Shown here piece by piece: positions 1 to 5,458 of a DNA stretch of 8,580 nt; the first letter of the stretch is position 1, and each line of letters begins with the position of its first letter. The stretch spans positions 1 through 8,580 of the forward strand of contig JACIWM010000049.1 of the NCBI GenBank assembly GCA_014360945.1, written 5' to 3'. A program made the position numbers and the translations under genes. The stretch comes from Candidatus Bipolaricaulota bacterium (lineage in GTDB: Bacteria > Bipolaricaulota > Bipolaricaulia > Bipolaricaulales > Bipolaricaulaceae). Below the pieces are notes generated by a model that did not search any database, was not told where the DNA came from, and worked only from the letters and a program-made list of their open reading frames with translations.

Positions 1-459
1 CGCCCTCTTTCCGTGGCAGAGCTCGCCCAGAAACTCGGCTTAGAGGAACATGTGGTATTGCGTGTTTTAGCGCAGCTTGCGGAGGAGCTGGAGGAGCCGG
101 ACCGCGGCCTGGAGCTGGCTCAGGAGGCCGGGGGCTATGTCCTGCGGGTGAAGGCGGACCTTGCCGAGCGGGTCCGCCCTTTTGCCCCCAACCAAGATCT
201 TTCTGAGCCGGTCCTGCGGACTTTGGCGGTGATCGTGGCCAAGGCCCCGGTTCTTCAAGCTGAGGTCGTAAAAATTCGCGGGCAGCGAGCTTATGGGCAC
301 ATAAAGGAGCTTATCGCCCGCGGCTTTGTGGCCGCTCAAGGACAAGGCCCTTCAAAGCTTCTCACCGTGACCGACGATCTCCTCCGCTACTTTGGGGCAT
401 CGTCCCTCACGGAACTGCGAGCCAATCTTGGCGTTGACGAGGGCCAGGGCACAGGCTAA
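1..459 (+). CDS. scpB: Segregation and condensation protein B (ScpB), 5' partial
   Basis: ScpB is the winged-helix (kleisin-associated) subunit of the bacterial Smc-ScpA-ScpB condensin, which organises and segregates the chromosome. The frame is open to the first base of the window, and the first visible residues, RPLSVAELAQKLGL, match the usual internal 'RPLS.EELA' stretch of the family. The true start therefore lies about 15-20 codons upstream, and the GTG at 13 is not it. 152 residues are visible, with two winged-helix units: about 1-65, including the 'GLELAQEAGGYVLR' strand pair, and about 66-140, ending in 'TDDLLRYFG', the usual ScpB signature. The second domain reads 'KIRGQRAYGHIKELIARGF' and lacks the usual 'DVPGRP' loop, resembling archaeal or Thermotoga-type ScpB more than the Bacillus type. 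scpA would be expected upstream but is outside the window. The family assignment is fairly sure. Confidence 0.88.
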   Translation, partial: RPLSVAELAQKLGLEEHVVLRVLAQLAEELEEPDRGLELAQEAGGYVLRVKADLAERVRPFAPNQDLSEPVLRTLAVIVAKAPVLQAEVVKIRGQRAYGHIKELIARGFVAAQGQGPSKLLTVTDDLLRYFGASSLTELRANLGVDEGQGTG

Positions 460-462
460 GAT
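434..462 (+). promoter_or_regulatory. Putative sigma-70 promoter for rpsI-rpmE-DUF1385
   Basis: A TTGACG box (434-439, 5 of 6 to consensus) is followed after exactly 17 bases by TAAGAT (457-462, 4 of 6). Transcription would begin near 468-470, just before the rpsI ribosome binding site at 478-486. The boxes lie inside the last codons and stop of scpB, so they would give the ribosomal genes transcription independent of scpB. This is prediction from consensus only. Confidence 0.45.
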
Positions 463-506
463 GACCTTCGCATTCCCAGGAGGTGACGTTCCCCTTGGAG
501 CAAACG

Positions 507-938
507 ATGGAGAACACAACGGCAAAGATCGCGCCGGGCTGGTTGGCCCATGCCGTGGGAAAAAGGAAGGAAGCCATCGCCCGGGTCTTCCTCCGGGCTG
601 GAGAGGGAAAGATCTGGGTCAATGGCCGTCCGGTGGAGGACTACTTCCGGGCCTTCGCCTTCACCAAGGATTACCTGAACCGGCATCTTCTCACACCGTT
701 TTACATCACCGGGACGCTGGGCCGGTACGATGTGCGGGCGCGGATTGAGGGCGGCGGGCCCACCGGACAGCTCGAGGCCCTGAGGCTTGGCATCGCGCGG
801 GCCCTGGTGGCGATCAGCCCTGAATTCAAAAAGCCCCTGAAAGACGCGGGCCTCCTCACCCGGGACGCCCGGGAGGTGGAACCCAAGAAGTACGGCCATC
901 GCAAGGCCCGCAAGAAGGAGCAGTACTCCAAGCGGTGA
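507..938 (+). CDS. rpsI: 30S ribosomal protein S9
   Basis: S9 is a small-subunit head protein whose C-terminal tail reaches the P-site tRNA. The sequence shows the family opening 'AVGKRKEAIARV', then 'GKIWVNGRPVEDYF', the central 'GGGPTGQLEALRLGIARAL' and the conserved basic end 'KKYGHRKARKKEQYSKR', including the terminal Lys-Arg. From the ATG at 507 it has 143 residues, slightly longer than the usual 130 or so, with the extra at the N terminus. The start is uncertain. ATG 507 has a GGAG six bases upstream (497-500). An in-frame TTG at 495 has the much stronger AGGAGGTGA (478-486) at ideal distance and would add four residues. The GTG at 483 sits inside that ribosome binding site and cannot be the start. 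rplM (L13), the usual partner just upstream, is absent; scpB is there instead. rpmE follows after four bases. Confidence 0.95.
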   Translation: MENTTAKIAPGWLAHAVGKRKEAIARVFLRAGEGKIWVNGRPVEDYFRAFAFTKDYLNRHLLTPFYITGTLGRYDVRARIEGGGPTGQLEALRLGIARALVAISPEFKKPLKDAGLLTRDAREVEPKKYGHRKARKKEQYSKR

Positions 939-942
939 AGCC

Positions 943-1146
943 ATGAAAAAAGGCATCCATCCCGAGGTCTATCGAGCCATTGTGCGCTGTAACTGCGGGG
1001 CGGAATTCGAGACCCTCTCCACCAAAAAAGAACTGCGCGTGGACGTGTGCATCGAGTGCCACCCCATCTTCGGCGGAAAACAACGGGAGACCTGGGACAG
1101 CGAGGGCCGCATCGAGCGCTACTATCGCCGCTACGGGAAAAAGTAA
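943..1146 (+). CDS. rpmE: 50S ribosomal protein L31, zinc-binding type
   Basis: L31 is a small large-subunit protein bridging the two subunits. The 67 residues start 'MKKGIHPEVYR', as in typical L31, and carry four cysteines: C16 and C18 in 'RCNCGAEF', and C36 and C39 in 'CIECHPIFGG'. This marks the zinc-containing (C+, type A) form rather than the zinc-free paralogue made under zinc starvation. The C terminus is the usual short basic tail (RIERYYRRYGKK). The ATG lies four bases after the rpsI stop, and the only ribosome binding sequence (GGTGA, about 934-938) overlaps that stop, which suggests translational coupling. The DUF1385 start codon follows the rpmE stop with no gap. In many bacteria rpmE lies next to a DUF1385 gene, so the arrangement is conventional. 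Confidence 0.96.
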   Translation: MKKGIHPEVYRAIVRCNCGAEFETLSTKKELRVDVCIECHPIFGGKQRETWDSEGRIERYYRRYGKK

Positions 1147-1986
1147 ATGCCCTTAGGCGGACAGGCGGTCATCGAGGGCGTCCTCATTTCTGACGGGGAA
1201 AGGGCCGTCCTCGCTGTACGCGGTAGAGATGGGGCAGTGGTGATCGAGCCCTTGCCTGTCCCTAAGTTTCCGAAGCTTGAGCGCATCCCTTTTGTACGCG
1301 GCCCGATAAAGCTCTACCAGCTCCTCTCTTTGGGCTTGCGGGCCCTGGCCCGCTCCGCGGAGATCGCCTATCCCGAGGAAAAATCCTCGGGCTGGGATTA
1401 CGTCTTGGCCATAGTTCTCGCCCTCATAATCCTCATCGGCGGGTTCATCGCCCTCCCCTTCTTTTTGGCCACAAAGATTGGCTTGGAGAGCTCAATACTT
1501 CTCAACCTCGCCGAGGGAGCGATCCGTGTCTCTTTTTTCATCCTTTATCTTTGGGGCATCTCCTTTCTTCCCGAGGCCCGGCGCCTTTTTCAGTACCACG
1601 GAGCGGAACATAAGGCCGTGCATGCTCACGAGGCTGGTACGCCGGATCTTTCCCTTGCCCTTCGGCAAAGCCCCATTCATGCGCGCTGCGGCACGAACTT
1701 CGTGTTTTTGTTCATCGCCGTGGCCGTATTCCTCTTCTCTTTGATCCCAACCAGCAGCTTTTGGCTGCGGCTTTTGGTGCGGATCGGGCTCATCCCCGTG
1801 GTGGCGGCCATAACCTACGAGATCCTCCTTTTGGGTGCGAAATCTCGGGCGCTGCAGCCCTTCCTTTGGCCTGGGCTCCTCTTTCAAAAATTGACCACGC
1901 GGGAGCCCAGCCCGGATCAGGTGGAAGTGGCCTTGGCGGCCGTGCGCTGGGTGGCCAATTCCCGCAAGGCCTCCATAACGGAATAG
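1147..1986 (+). CDS. DUF1385 (YqhQ-like) membrane protein, predicted metal-dependent
   Basis: This belongs to the DUF1385/COG3872 family (Bacillus subtilis YqhQ), described as predicted metal-dependent enzymes; no reaction is established that I know of. Visible landmarks over 279 residues: the N-terminal 'GGQAVIEGV' (4-12), 'FQYHGAEHK' (148-156) with His151, Glu154 and His155 as likely metal or catalytic residues, 'HEAG' (161-164), 'HARCGT' (178-183), and the C-terminal 'PGLLFQKLTTREPSPDQVEVAL' region (242-263). Hydrophobic stretches at about 85-107, 118-140, 184-202 and 207-230 predict an inner-membrane protein, with the HGAEHK motif in the loop between the second and third segments. The ATG follows the rpmE stop directly, so translation is probably coupled. 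The last 23 codons overlap the 3' end of the opposing PHP gene. Family membership is secure; function is unknown. Confidence 0.9.
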   Translation: MPLGGQAVIEGVLISDGERAVLAVRGRDGAVVIEPLPVPKFPKLERIPFVRGPIKLYQLLSLGLRALARSAEIAYPEEKSSGWDYVLAIVLALIILIGGFIALPFFLATKIGLESSILLNLAEGAIRVSFFILYLWGISFLPEARRLFQYHGAEHKAVHAHEAGTPDLSLALRQSPIHARCGTNFVFLFIAVAVFLFSLIPTSSFWLRLLVRIGLIPVVAAITYEILLLGAKSRALQPFLWPGLLFQKLTTREPSPDQVEVALAAVRWVANSRKASITE

Positions 1987-2789
1987 GGAACGCGCACTAT
2001 CCCCAAACTTTCCTTCACCGAGCCTGGACCGTGGTCATCGGAGCCGCCGGTGGCCACCAAACCCAACTCCGCCACCAGGGCGGGAAGTTCCCCCAACTGG
2101 GGATTGAGGGGTTTTTCCTGCTCCAGCACGTACGGATAAAAAAGCTCCACCCCGGCCAAGCCCTGGGCCTTGAGGGTGGTCAGGACCTCCCGCCAATTGG
2201 AAAACCCATGGAAACCGGGGTGGGCCAGGACGGCCACGCCACCGGCGGCTCTGATGGCCTCAATCACCTGGGCGCTGGTCGGCCGCGGAAGGGGCACATA
2301 GCAAAGGCCATCGTCGCCCAGATACCGCAAAAAGGCCTCCTCCAAAGAGGAAGCCACCCCCCGCTCCACGAGGATCGCCGCCAGATGCGGTCGACCCACG
2401 GAACCTTGGGCCCTGTCCCGCACCTCTTCATAAGTGAGGGGAAGGCCCAAAACCTCCCGGCAGCGCTCCACCATGGCCCGCATCCGCTCCTCTCGAGCTT
2501 TGGCCATCCAGGAAAAAAGAGCGGCCAGCGCCGGATGCTTGGGATCCAGGAAATACCCGAGGATCTCCCCCCGCTCCCCAAGGATTTCCGCCTTTATCTC
2601 CACGCCGGTTATGACCTCTAAACCGTCCCGAATCTCCACGGGAGCACGAAGATCCGGGCCGATGGTGTCGTGGTCGGTGATGGCCACGGCCCAAAGCCCC
2701 AAGGCCTTGGTCCTTTCCAAAAGCTCGGAAAGGGTTTGGGTCCCGTCGGACCAGCGCGTGTGAAGATGCAGATCAGCCCACTTCTCCAC
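1917..2789 (-). CDS. PHP-domain phosphoesterase, RNase AM/YciV-like
   Basis: This PHP-family metal-dependent phosphoesterase is of the type that includes E. coli YciV (Rnm/RNase AM) and 3',5'-nucleotide phosphatases. Its substrate here cannot be read from sequence; RNA 5'-end trimming or hydrolysis of nucleoside bisphosphates are the family options. Over 290 residues the metal motifs appear in order: 'DLHLHTRWSDG' (6-16), 'TDHDT' (38-42), 'GVEI' (62-65), 'GRPH' (132-135), 'LAHPG' (188-192) and 'GSDDHG' (249-254). The position where YciV has a His in 'EIHIVG' is Glu75 ('GEILGYFLD'). The start is GTG at 2789, with AAGGAG seven bases upstream. It lies inside the end of nusB (17-bp overlap), so the gene is the last of the minus-strand operon. 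Its 3' end overlaps the DUF1385 gene by 70 bp, with no visible terminator. Confidence 0.9.
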   Translation of the reverse strand: MEKWADLHLHTRWSDGTQTLSELLERTKALGLWAVAITDHDTIGPDLRAPVEIRDGLEVITGVEIKAEILGERGEILGYFLDPKHPALAALFSWMAKAREERMRAMVERCREVLGLPLTYEEVRDRAQGSVGRPHLAAILVERGVASSLEEAFLRYLGDDGLCYVPLPRPTSAQVIEAIRAAGGVAVLAHPGFHGFSNWREVLTTLKAQGLAGVELFYPYVLEQEKPLNPQLGELPALVAELGLVATGGSDDHGPGSVKESLGIVRVPYSVMEALRELATQRTAAKATST

Positions 2790-3171
2790 CCTTCCTCTCC
2801 TTCCAAACCCGGTCCAAAATGGCGTTCACCACCGCCGGAGCCCGCTCCGTTCCGTAAATTTTTCCAAGCTCCACGGCCTCGTTTATCACTACCTCCGGCG
2901 GGGTCTCGGTGTAGAGGAGCTCATAAAGGCCCAACCGAAGGATATTGCGATCCACCAAAGGCAGGCGATCCAAGCCCCATCCTTCCGCTCGGGCATCGAT
3001 GATCGTGTCGATCTCTTCCTGATGAGCAAGAACCCCGGAAAGCAGGGAATGAGCGAACTCCCAAGCTTCTTTAGGAAGCTCAGCCTCGGCGAGGAGCTCC
3101 GCCGGCGCGAGATCCAGGAATTCCCGGCGATAGAGGGCGCGGAGGGCCGCTTCCCGGGCTTTGCGGCGCAT
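2773..3171 (-). CDS. nusB: Transcription antitermination factor NusB
   Basis: NusB binds boxA RNA together with NusE (S10) and supports antitermination of rRNA transcription. The 132-residue all-helical protein is typical in length. It begins 'MRRKAREAALRALYR', which contains the family's Arg-rich RNA-binding helix, continues with 'WGLDRLPLVDRNILRLGLYE' (65-84), and ends with 'INEAVELGKIYGTERAPAVV' (96-115) and 'LDRV'. The open frame extends far upstream (to 3603), but that extension overlaps the AmaP-like gene out of frame and has no family similarity. The ATG at 3171 gives the canonical N terminus and overlaps the upstream stop as TGATG. No clear ribosome binding site precedes it, so reinitiation after the amaP-like gene is likely. 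The Asp23-nusB adjacency matches Firmicutes such as B. subtilis (yqhY-nusB). Confidence 0.95.
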   Translation of the reverse strand: MRRKAREAALRALYRREFLDLAPAELLAEAELPKEAWEFAHSLLSGVLAHQEEIDTIIDARAEGWGLDRLPLVDRNILRLGLYELLYTETPPEVVINEAVELGKIYGTERAPAVVNAILDRVWKERKGGEVG

Positions 3172-3674
3172 CAGCGGGTTGTCCCGTGGATCACCACCTG
3201 CACTTCTTGAATCTTGAGGCCCGTGCGCCGGGAAAGCTCGGCGGTGAGAATCTCCTGGACCCGCTCCGCCACCTCCGAAATGGATGCTTCCTCGGGAAGC
3301 CGGAGAAAAACACGCAAGGAAACCCCGTCTTGTTGGGGGTAGAGGTGGACTCGAAAGTTCGCCCCGGAAAGCTCCTGGGCGAGCAGCCCCGTGGCAAGCT
3401 GAGTTACGGTGTAGGGGGTGATGAACACCTGTCCACGCGGGCCGGGCTGTTTTAGGAGATGAGTCAAGCTTGCGCGTTGGCGCCAAAGGGCGATGCACAC
3501 GGCAACACCTCCAAGAAATGCCGCGAATAAAACCCAAAGGACAGCTTTGACCGTGAGCGGGGAAAGAGGGGTGGTGCGGATGATGACCTCCGGGGTGATC
3601 CACGCCGCGCCGAGTCCCGCCACCACCGCGGCCAAAGACAGAATAAGGACCTCGAGCCCAAGGAAAAAGCTCAT
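3171..3674 (-). CDS. AmaP-like membrane anchor of Asp23 proteins
   Basis: This 167-residue protein has the layout of AmaP, the membrane protein that anchors the alkaline-shock protein Asp23 in Staphylococcus. Two hydrophobic segments, at about 5-27 and 42-64, are joined by a short polar loop ('TPEVIIRTTPLSP') and followed by a basic stretch ('WRQRAS'). The cytosolic C-terminal domain, about 82-163, resembles Asp23 itself: 'ITPYTVTQLATGLL', then alternating strands ('GVSLRVFLRLPEEASISEVAERVQEIL') and an end in 'VQVVIHG'. The start ATG overlaps the stop of the preceding Asp23 gene as ATGA, with GAGGAGA upstream. Placement directly after two Asp23 genes supports the role. The sequence assignment rests on topology and domain pattern, so an unrelated two-TM protein with an Asp23-like domain is the alternative. 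Confidence 0.75.
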   Translation of the reverse strand: MSFFLGLEVLILSLAAVVAGLGAAWITPEVIIRTTPLSPLTVKAVLWVLFAAFLGGVAVCIALWRQRASLTHLLKQPGPRGQVFITPYTVTQLATGLLAQELSGANFRVHLYPQQDGVSLRVFLRLPEEASISEVAERVQEILTAELSRRTGLKIQEVQVVIHGTTR

Positions 3675-4018
3675 GCTCTCTCCTCAGGGAAAACCATGTG
3701 GATTACCTCCACATCCACGGCCTCCACCGGAAGGGCGGTCATCCGCTCCACTTCGGTCTTGACTTTCTCCTGGAGCTCCTGCACCACTTCCGGCAGGGCT
3801 CGGCCGTATTCCACCGAGACCTTGAGGGAAATGCGGATCCGTCCACCGAGGAGCTCGGTATCCACGTGGCGGCGGGCTGGTCCCTGGGAGAACGCCTCAC
3901 CGGTGGGTGCGAACACCCCGGGGACCTCGCCGGCCGCCAAGGCAGCGATGGTGGAGATCACGTCCTTAGCAATGCTTATGCGGCCGCCCTCCTCCCCCAG
4001 CTCCTCAGGCCGCGCCAT
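3671..4018 (-). CDS. Asp23/Gls24 family (DUF322) envelope-stress protein, copy 2
   Basis: This 115-residue protein of the Asp23/Gls24 (DUF322, YqhY/YloU-like) family is small and cytosolic, linked in Firmicutes to cell-envelope stress and, for YqhY, to acetyl-CoA carboxylase control. Visible family features are 'GRISIAKDVISTIAALAAGE' (12-31) followed by 'VPGV', then the strand-helix unit 'IRISLKVSVEYGRALPEVVQ' (61-80), a helix 'ELQEKVKTEVERMT' and the final strand 'AVDVEVIHMVF' (100-110). It has no signal peptide or membrane segment. The ATG lies 14 bases inside the end of the first Asp23 gene and has its own strong AAGGAGG. The stop overlaps the AmaP-like start by four bases. It is only distantly similar to its neighbour copy, so the pair are old paralogues rather than a recent duplication. 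Confidence 0.9.
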   Translation of the reverse strand: MARPEELGEEGGRISIAKDVISTIAALAAGEVPGVFAPTGEAFSQGPARRHVDTELLGGRIRISLKVSVEYGRALPEVVQELQEKVKTEVERMTALPVEAVDVEVIHMVFPEERA

Positions 4019-4379
4019 TCTCCCCTCCTTCCAATTCCGGCAGGAAAATTTCCTGCACGTAAACGTTGACCTCCCGGGGCCGCACCCCGGCCAAGCCCTC
4101 CAGGGCCTCGCGCACCGCCTGCTGGACCCCTTGGGCCACCTCGTGCACGGGATACCCGTACATCACGGAGATCTTCACGCTGACGTCGATGGTCCCCGGC
4201 TCAGGGCTTGCCAACTCCACTCCGGATTCACTGCCCCAAACCCCAATGAATCCCCGGGGGTGCCAAAGCCTCACACCCTCCATTTGTTCCACGGTTTTGC
4301 CCACAATACCTGCCAAGACCTCGGGTTTAATGGTGAGACGGCCCAGGGGCAGCCGCAGCTCCACCCGTATTTCCGGCAT
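4005..4379 (-). CDS. Asp23/Gls24 family (DUF322) envelope-stress protein, copy 1
   Basis: This is the first of two adjacent Asp23/Gls24 proteins. The 124 residues show 'GRLTIKPEVLAGIVGKTVEQ' (13-32) and 'MEGV' (33-36), then 'GTIDVSVKISVMYGYPVHEV' (62-81), the helix 'AQGVQQAVREALEGLAGVRP' (82-101) and the closing strand 'EVNVYVQEIF' (103-112). This is the standard DUF322 pattern, with an unusual insertion 'WHPRGFIGVWGSESGVEL' (39-56) between the first helix and the strands. It is soluble, with no export signal. The start ATG comes one base after the efp stop, preceded by GGTGAG, so it is co-transcribed and probably translationally coupled to efp. Known relatives polymerise or form patches under the membrane through AmaP; the downstream AmaP-like gene makes the same arrangement plausible here. 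Confidence 0.9.
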   Translation of the reverse strand: MPEIRVELRLPLGRLTIKPEVLAGIVGKTVEQMEGVRLWHPRGFIGVWGSESGVELASPEPGTIDVSVKISVMYGYPVHEVAQGVQQAVREALEGLAGVRPREVNVYVQEIFLPELEGGENGAA

Positions 4380-4380
4380 G

Positions 4381-4944
4381 TCAGCTCACCCGCTCCACGT
4401 ACGCTCCCGTGCGGGTGTCCACGCGGATCACGTCGCCCACCTGCACGAAAAGCGGAACCTTCACGACAAGCCCGGTCTCCAACGTGGCCGGCTTCTCCCC
4501 GCCTTGGGCCGTGTCCCCCCGCACTCCCGGCGGAGTGTCCACCACCCGCAAGTCCACAAAGTTCGGGGGCTCCACCTTCACCAGTTGACCTTGGTAGTAA
4601 AGGCCGGTGACATCCATCCCCTCAAGAAGATAGCCGCGGATGGGCTCAATCGCCTCCGCCGGGATCACGCGCTCCTCGAAGGTCTCCTTGTCCATGAACA
4701 CGAAGGAGTCGCCGCTTTGGTAGAGATATTGCAGGGGGCGCACCTCGAGGAATGCGGCATCGAGGTTGTCGGAATCGCGGAGGGTCTCAGTGAGGACCTG
4801 GCCGGTTTTGAGGTTGCGAAGTTTGGCGCGCACGAAGGCCGAGCCCCGGCCGCGCTTCACATGCTCAAACTCCAACACCTCGTACAGGTTCCCATTGTAG
4901 ACAATGGTCATGCCCTTAGTGATTTCGCCGATGGTGATCCCCAT
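4381..4944 (-). CDS. efp: Translation elongation factor P
   Basis: EF-P binds between the P and E sites and rescues ribosomes stalled at polyproline stretches. The 187-residue length is typical, with three beta-barrel domains: the KOW-like domain I (about 1-64), OB domain II (about 65-127) and domain III (about 128-187). The EF-P signature is clear: 'PPNFVDLRVVDTPPGVRGDT' (126-145), 'KPATLETG' (151-158), 'VPLFVQVGDVIRVDTRTG' (163-180). The domain I loop that reaches the peptidyl-transferase centre reads K30-R31-G32-R33-G34, with Arg at the tip (E. coli has Lys34 in KPGKG) and no proline, close to the Thermus 'KLGRG' form. No modification enzyme (EpmA/B, EarP, YmfI) is in the window. The ATG at 4944 has GGAGGAGG at ideal spacing. 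efp is the first gene of the tightly packed minus-strand operon and has its own promoter. Confidence 0.97.
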   Translation of the reverse strand: MGITIGEITKGMTIVYNGNLYEVLEFEHVKRGRGSAFVRAKLRNLKTGQVLTETLRDSDNLDAAFLEVRPLQYLYQSGDSFVFMDKETFEERVIPAEAIEPIRGYLLEGMDVTGLYYQGQLVKVEPPNFVDLRVVDTPPGVRGDTAQGGEKPATLETGLVVKVPLFVQVGDVIRVDTRTGAYVERVS

Positions 4945-4964
4945 CGTGCCTCCTCCTTTTGTCC

Positions 4965-4993
4965 GTTATACCCTCAACCCCTTCGTCTGACAA
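4965..4993 (-). promoter_or_regulatory. Putative sigma-70 promoter for efp operon
   Basis: On the minus strand, TTGTCA (4993-4988, 5 of 6 to the -35 consensus) is followed by exactly 17 bases and TATAAC (4970-4965, 5 of 6 to the -10). Transcription would start near 4960-4958, only about 15 bases before the efp ATG and directly in front of its GGAGGAGG ribosome binding site, giving a very short leader. The boxes overlap the final codons and the stop of the DUF2227 gene. Confidence 0.6.
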
Positions 4994-5417
4994 GCCGGAG
5001 GCGATCCACAAGGACGTGGAGGAGCTGGGGGAGCCAAAGGCCCACCACCGTGGGAAGAAGCCAGGAGAGGGGAAAGCGTGGGAGGGAGAGGCCAAGCCCC
5101 CGCAGAAGAAGGCCAACGAGGATCAGAACGCCTCCCAAGTACAGGAACCGGAAAAGGGGGCCAAGGAGGGGGTGGTGGGAGAGGCCCCGGTGCCGAAAGA
5201 CCCGAGAATATGGCCACCAAAGGAAGCGAAGGAAGCCCCAACGCCGGGCCGGACGACTTTGAGGAAGATCCAAGTCCGGGGAAAGGAAAAGGGAGCCGGC
5301 CAAATAAGCCAGGGTTAGAGGAAGAAGTTCTCGGCGCAGGCCCAAAAGGTGGCCGGAAAGGAGCACGGCGGGAAGGAACGCAAGTTCCGCGGCCAAGTGC
5401 ACGGAAGCCCTGGGCAC
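4974..5417 (-). CDS. DUF2227-like putative metal-binding integral membrane protein
   Basis: This small membrane protein matches the pattern of the DUF2227 family (putative metal-binding membrane proteins; function not established). With the GTG start at 5417 it has 147 residues. An N-terminal His7 is followed by a hydrophobic segment (about 12-27), then 'LSPDLD' (45-50), 'RRWGFLRFLWWPY' (58-70), 'RHRGLSHHPLLGPLFRFLYL' (75-94), and further hydrophobic segments at about 92-108 and 118-140. The Asp pair and the His cluster (76, 81, 82) are the likely metal ligands. The start is uncertain. The frame is open to a TTG at 5486, which has AGGTG upstream and would add 23 residues, but GTG 5417 best matches the short family N terminus ahead of the first His. 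It ends 29 bases before the efp ATG on the same strand, so it may contribute read-through to the efp operon. It is divergent from groES. Confidence 0.75.
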   Translation of the reverse strand: MPRASVHLAAELAFLPAVLLSGHLLGLRRELLPLTLAYLAGSLFLSPDLDLPQSRPARRWGFLRFLWWPYSRVFRHRGLSHHPLLGPLFRFLYLGGVLILVGLLLRGLGLSLPRFPLSWLLPTVVGLWLPQLLHVLVDRLRLVRRRG

Positions 5418-5458
5418 GACCCCATTTTCGTCCTGCTTCCATGCGAACCACAACCCCC

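Noticed and set aside
1761..2621. 286-residue plus-strand frame opposite the PHP gene
   Set aside because: It shows a Gly/His/Pro-rich shadow composition and no motifs, whereas the minus-strand frame has every PHP metal motif.
3172..3603. N-terminal extension of the nusB frame up to 3603
   Set aside because: The extension is His/Pro/Arg-rich and out of frame over the AmaP-like gene. NusB similarity begins exactly at the ATG at 3171, which overlaps the upstream stop.
4066..5262. 398-residue plus-strand frame across the efp, Asp23 and DUF2227 genes
   Set aside because: It has a Ser/Pro/Arg-rich composition with no recognisable motif, and it lies opposite three well-identified genes.
5410..5445. 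Minus-strand promoter TTGTGG-N18-GAAAAT for the DUF2227 gene
   Set aside because: The -10 box would lie only about five bases before the GTG start and matches the consensus weakly. No better promoter for this gene was found in the divergent gap, apart from an equally weak TTAGCA-N18-TAAAAC within the CIRCE.
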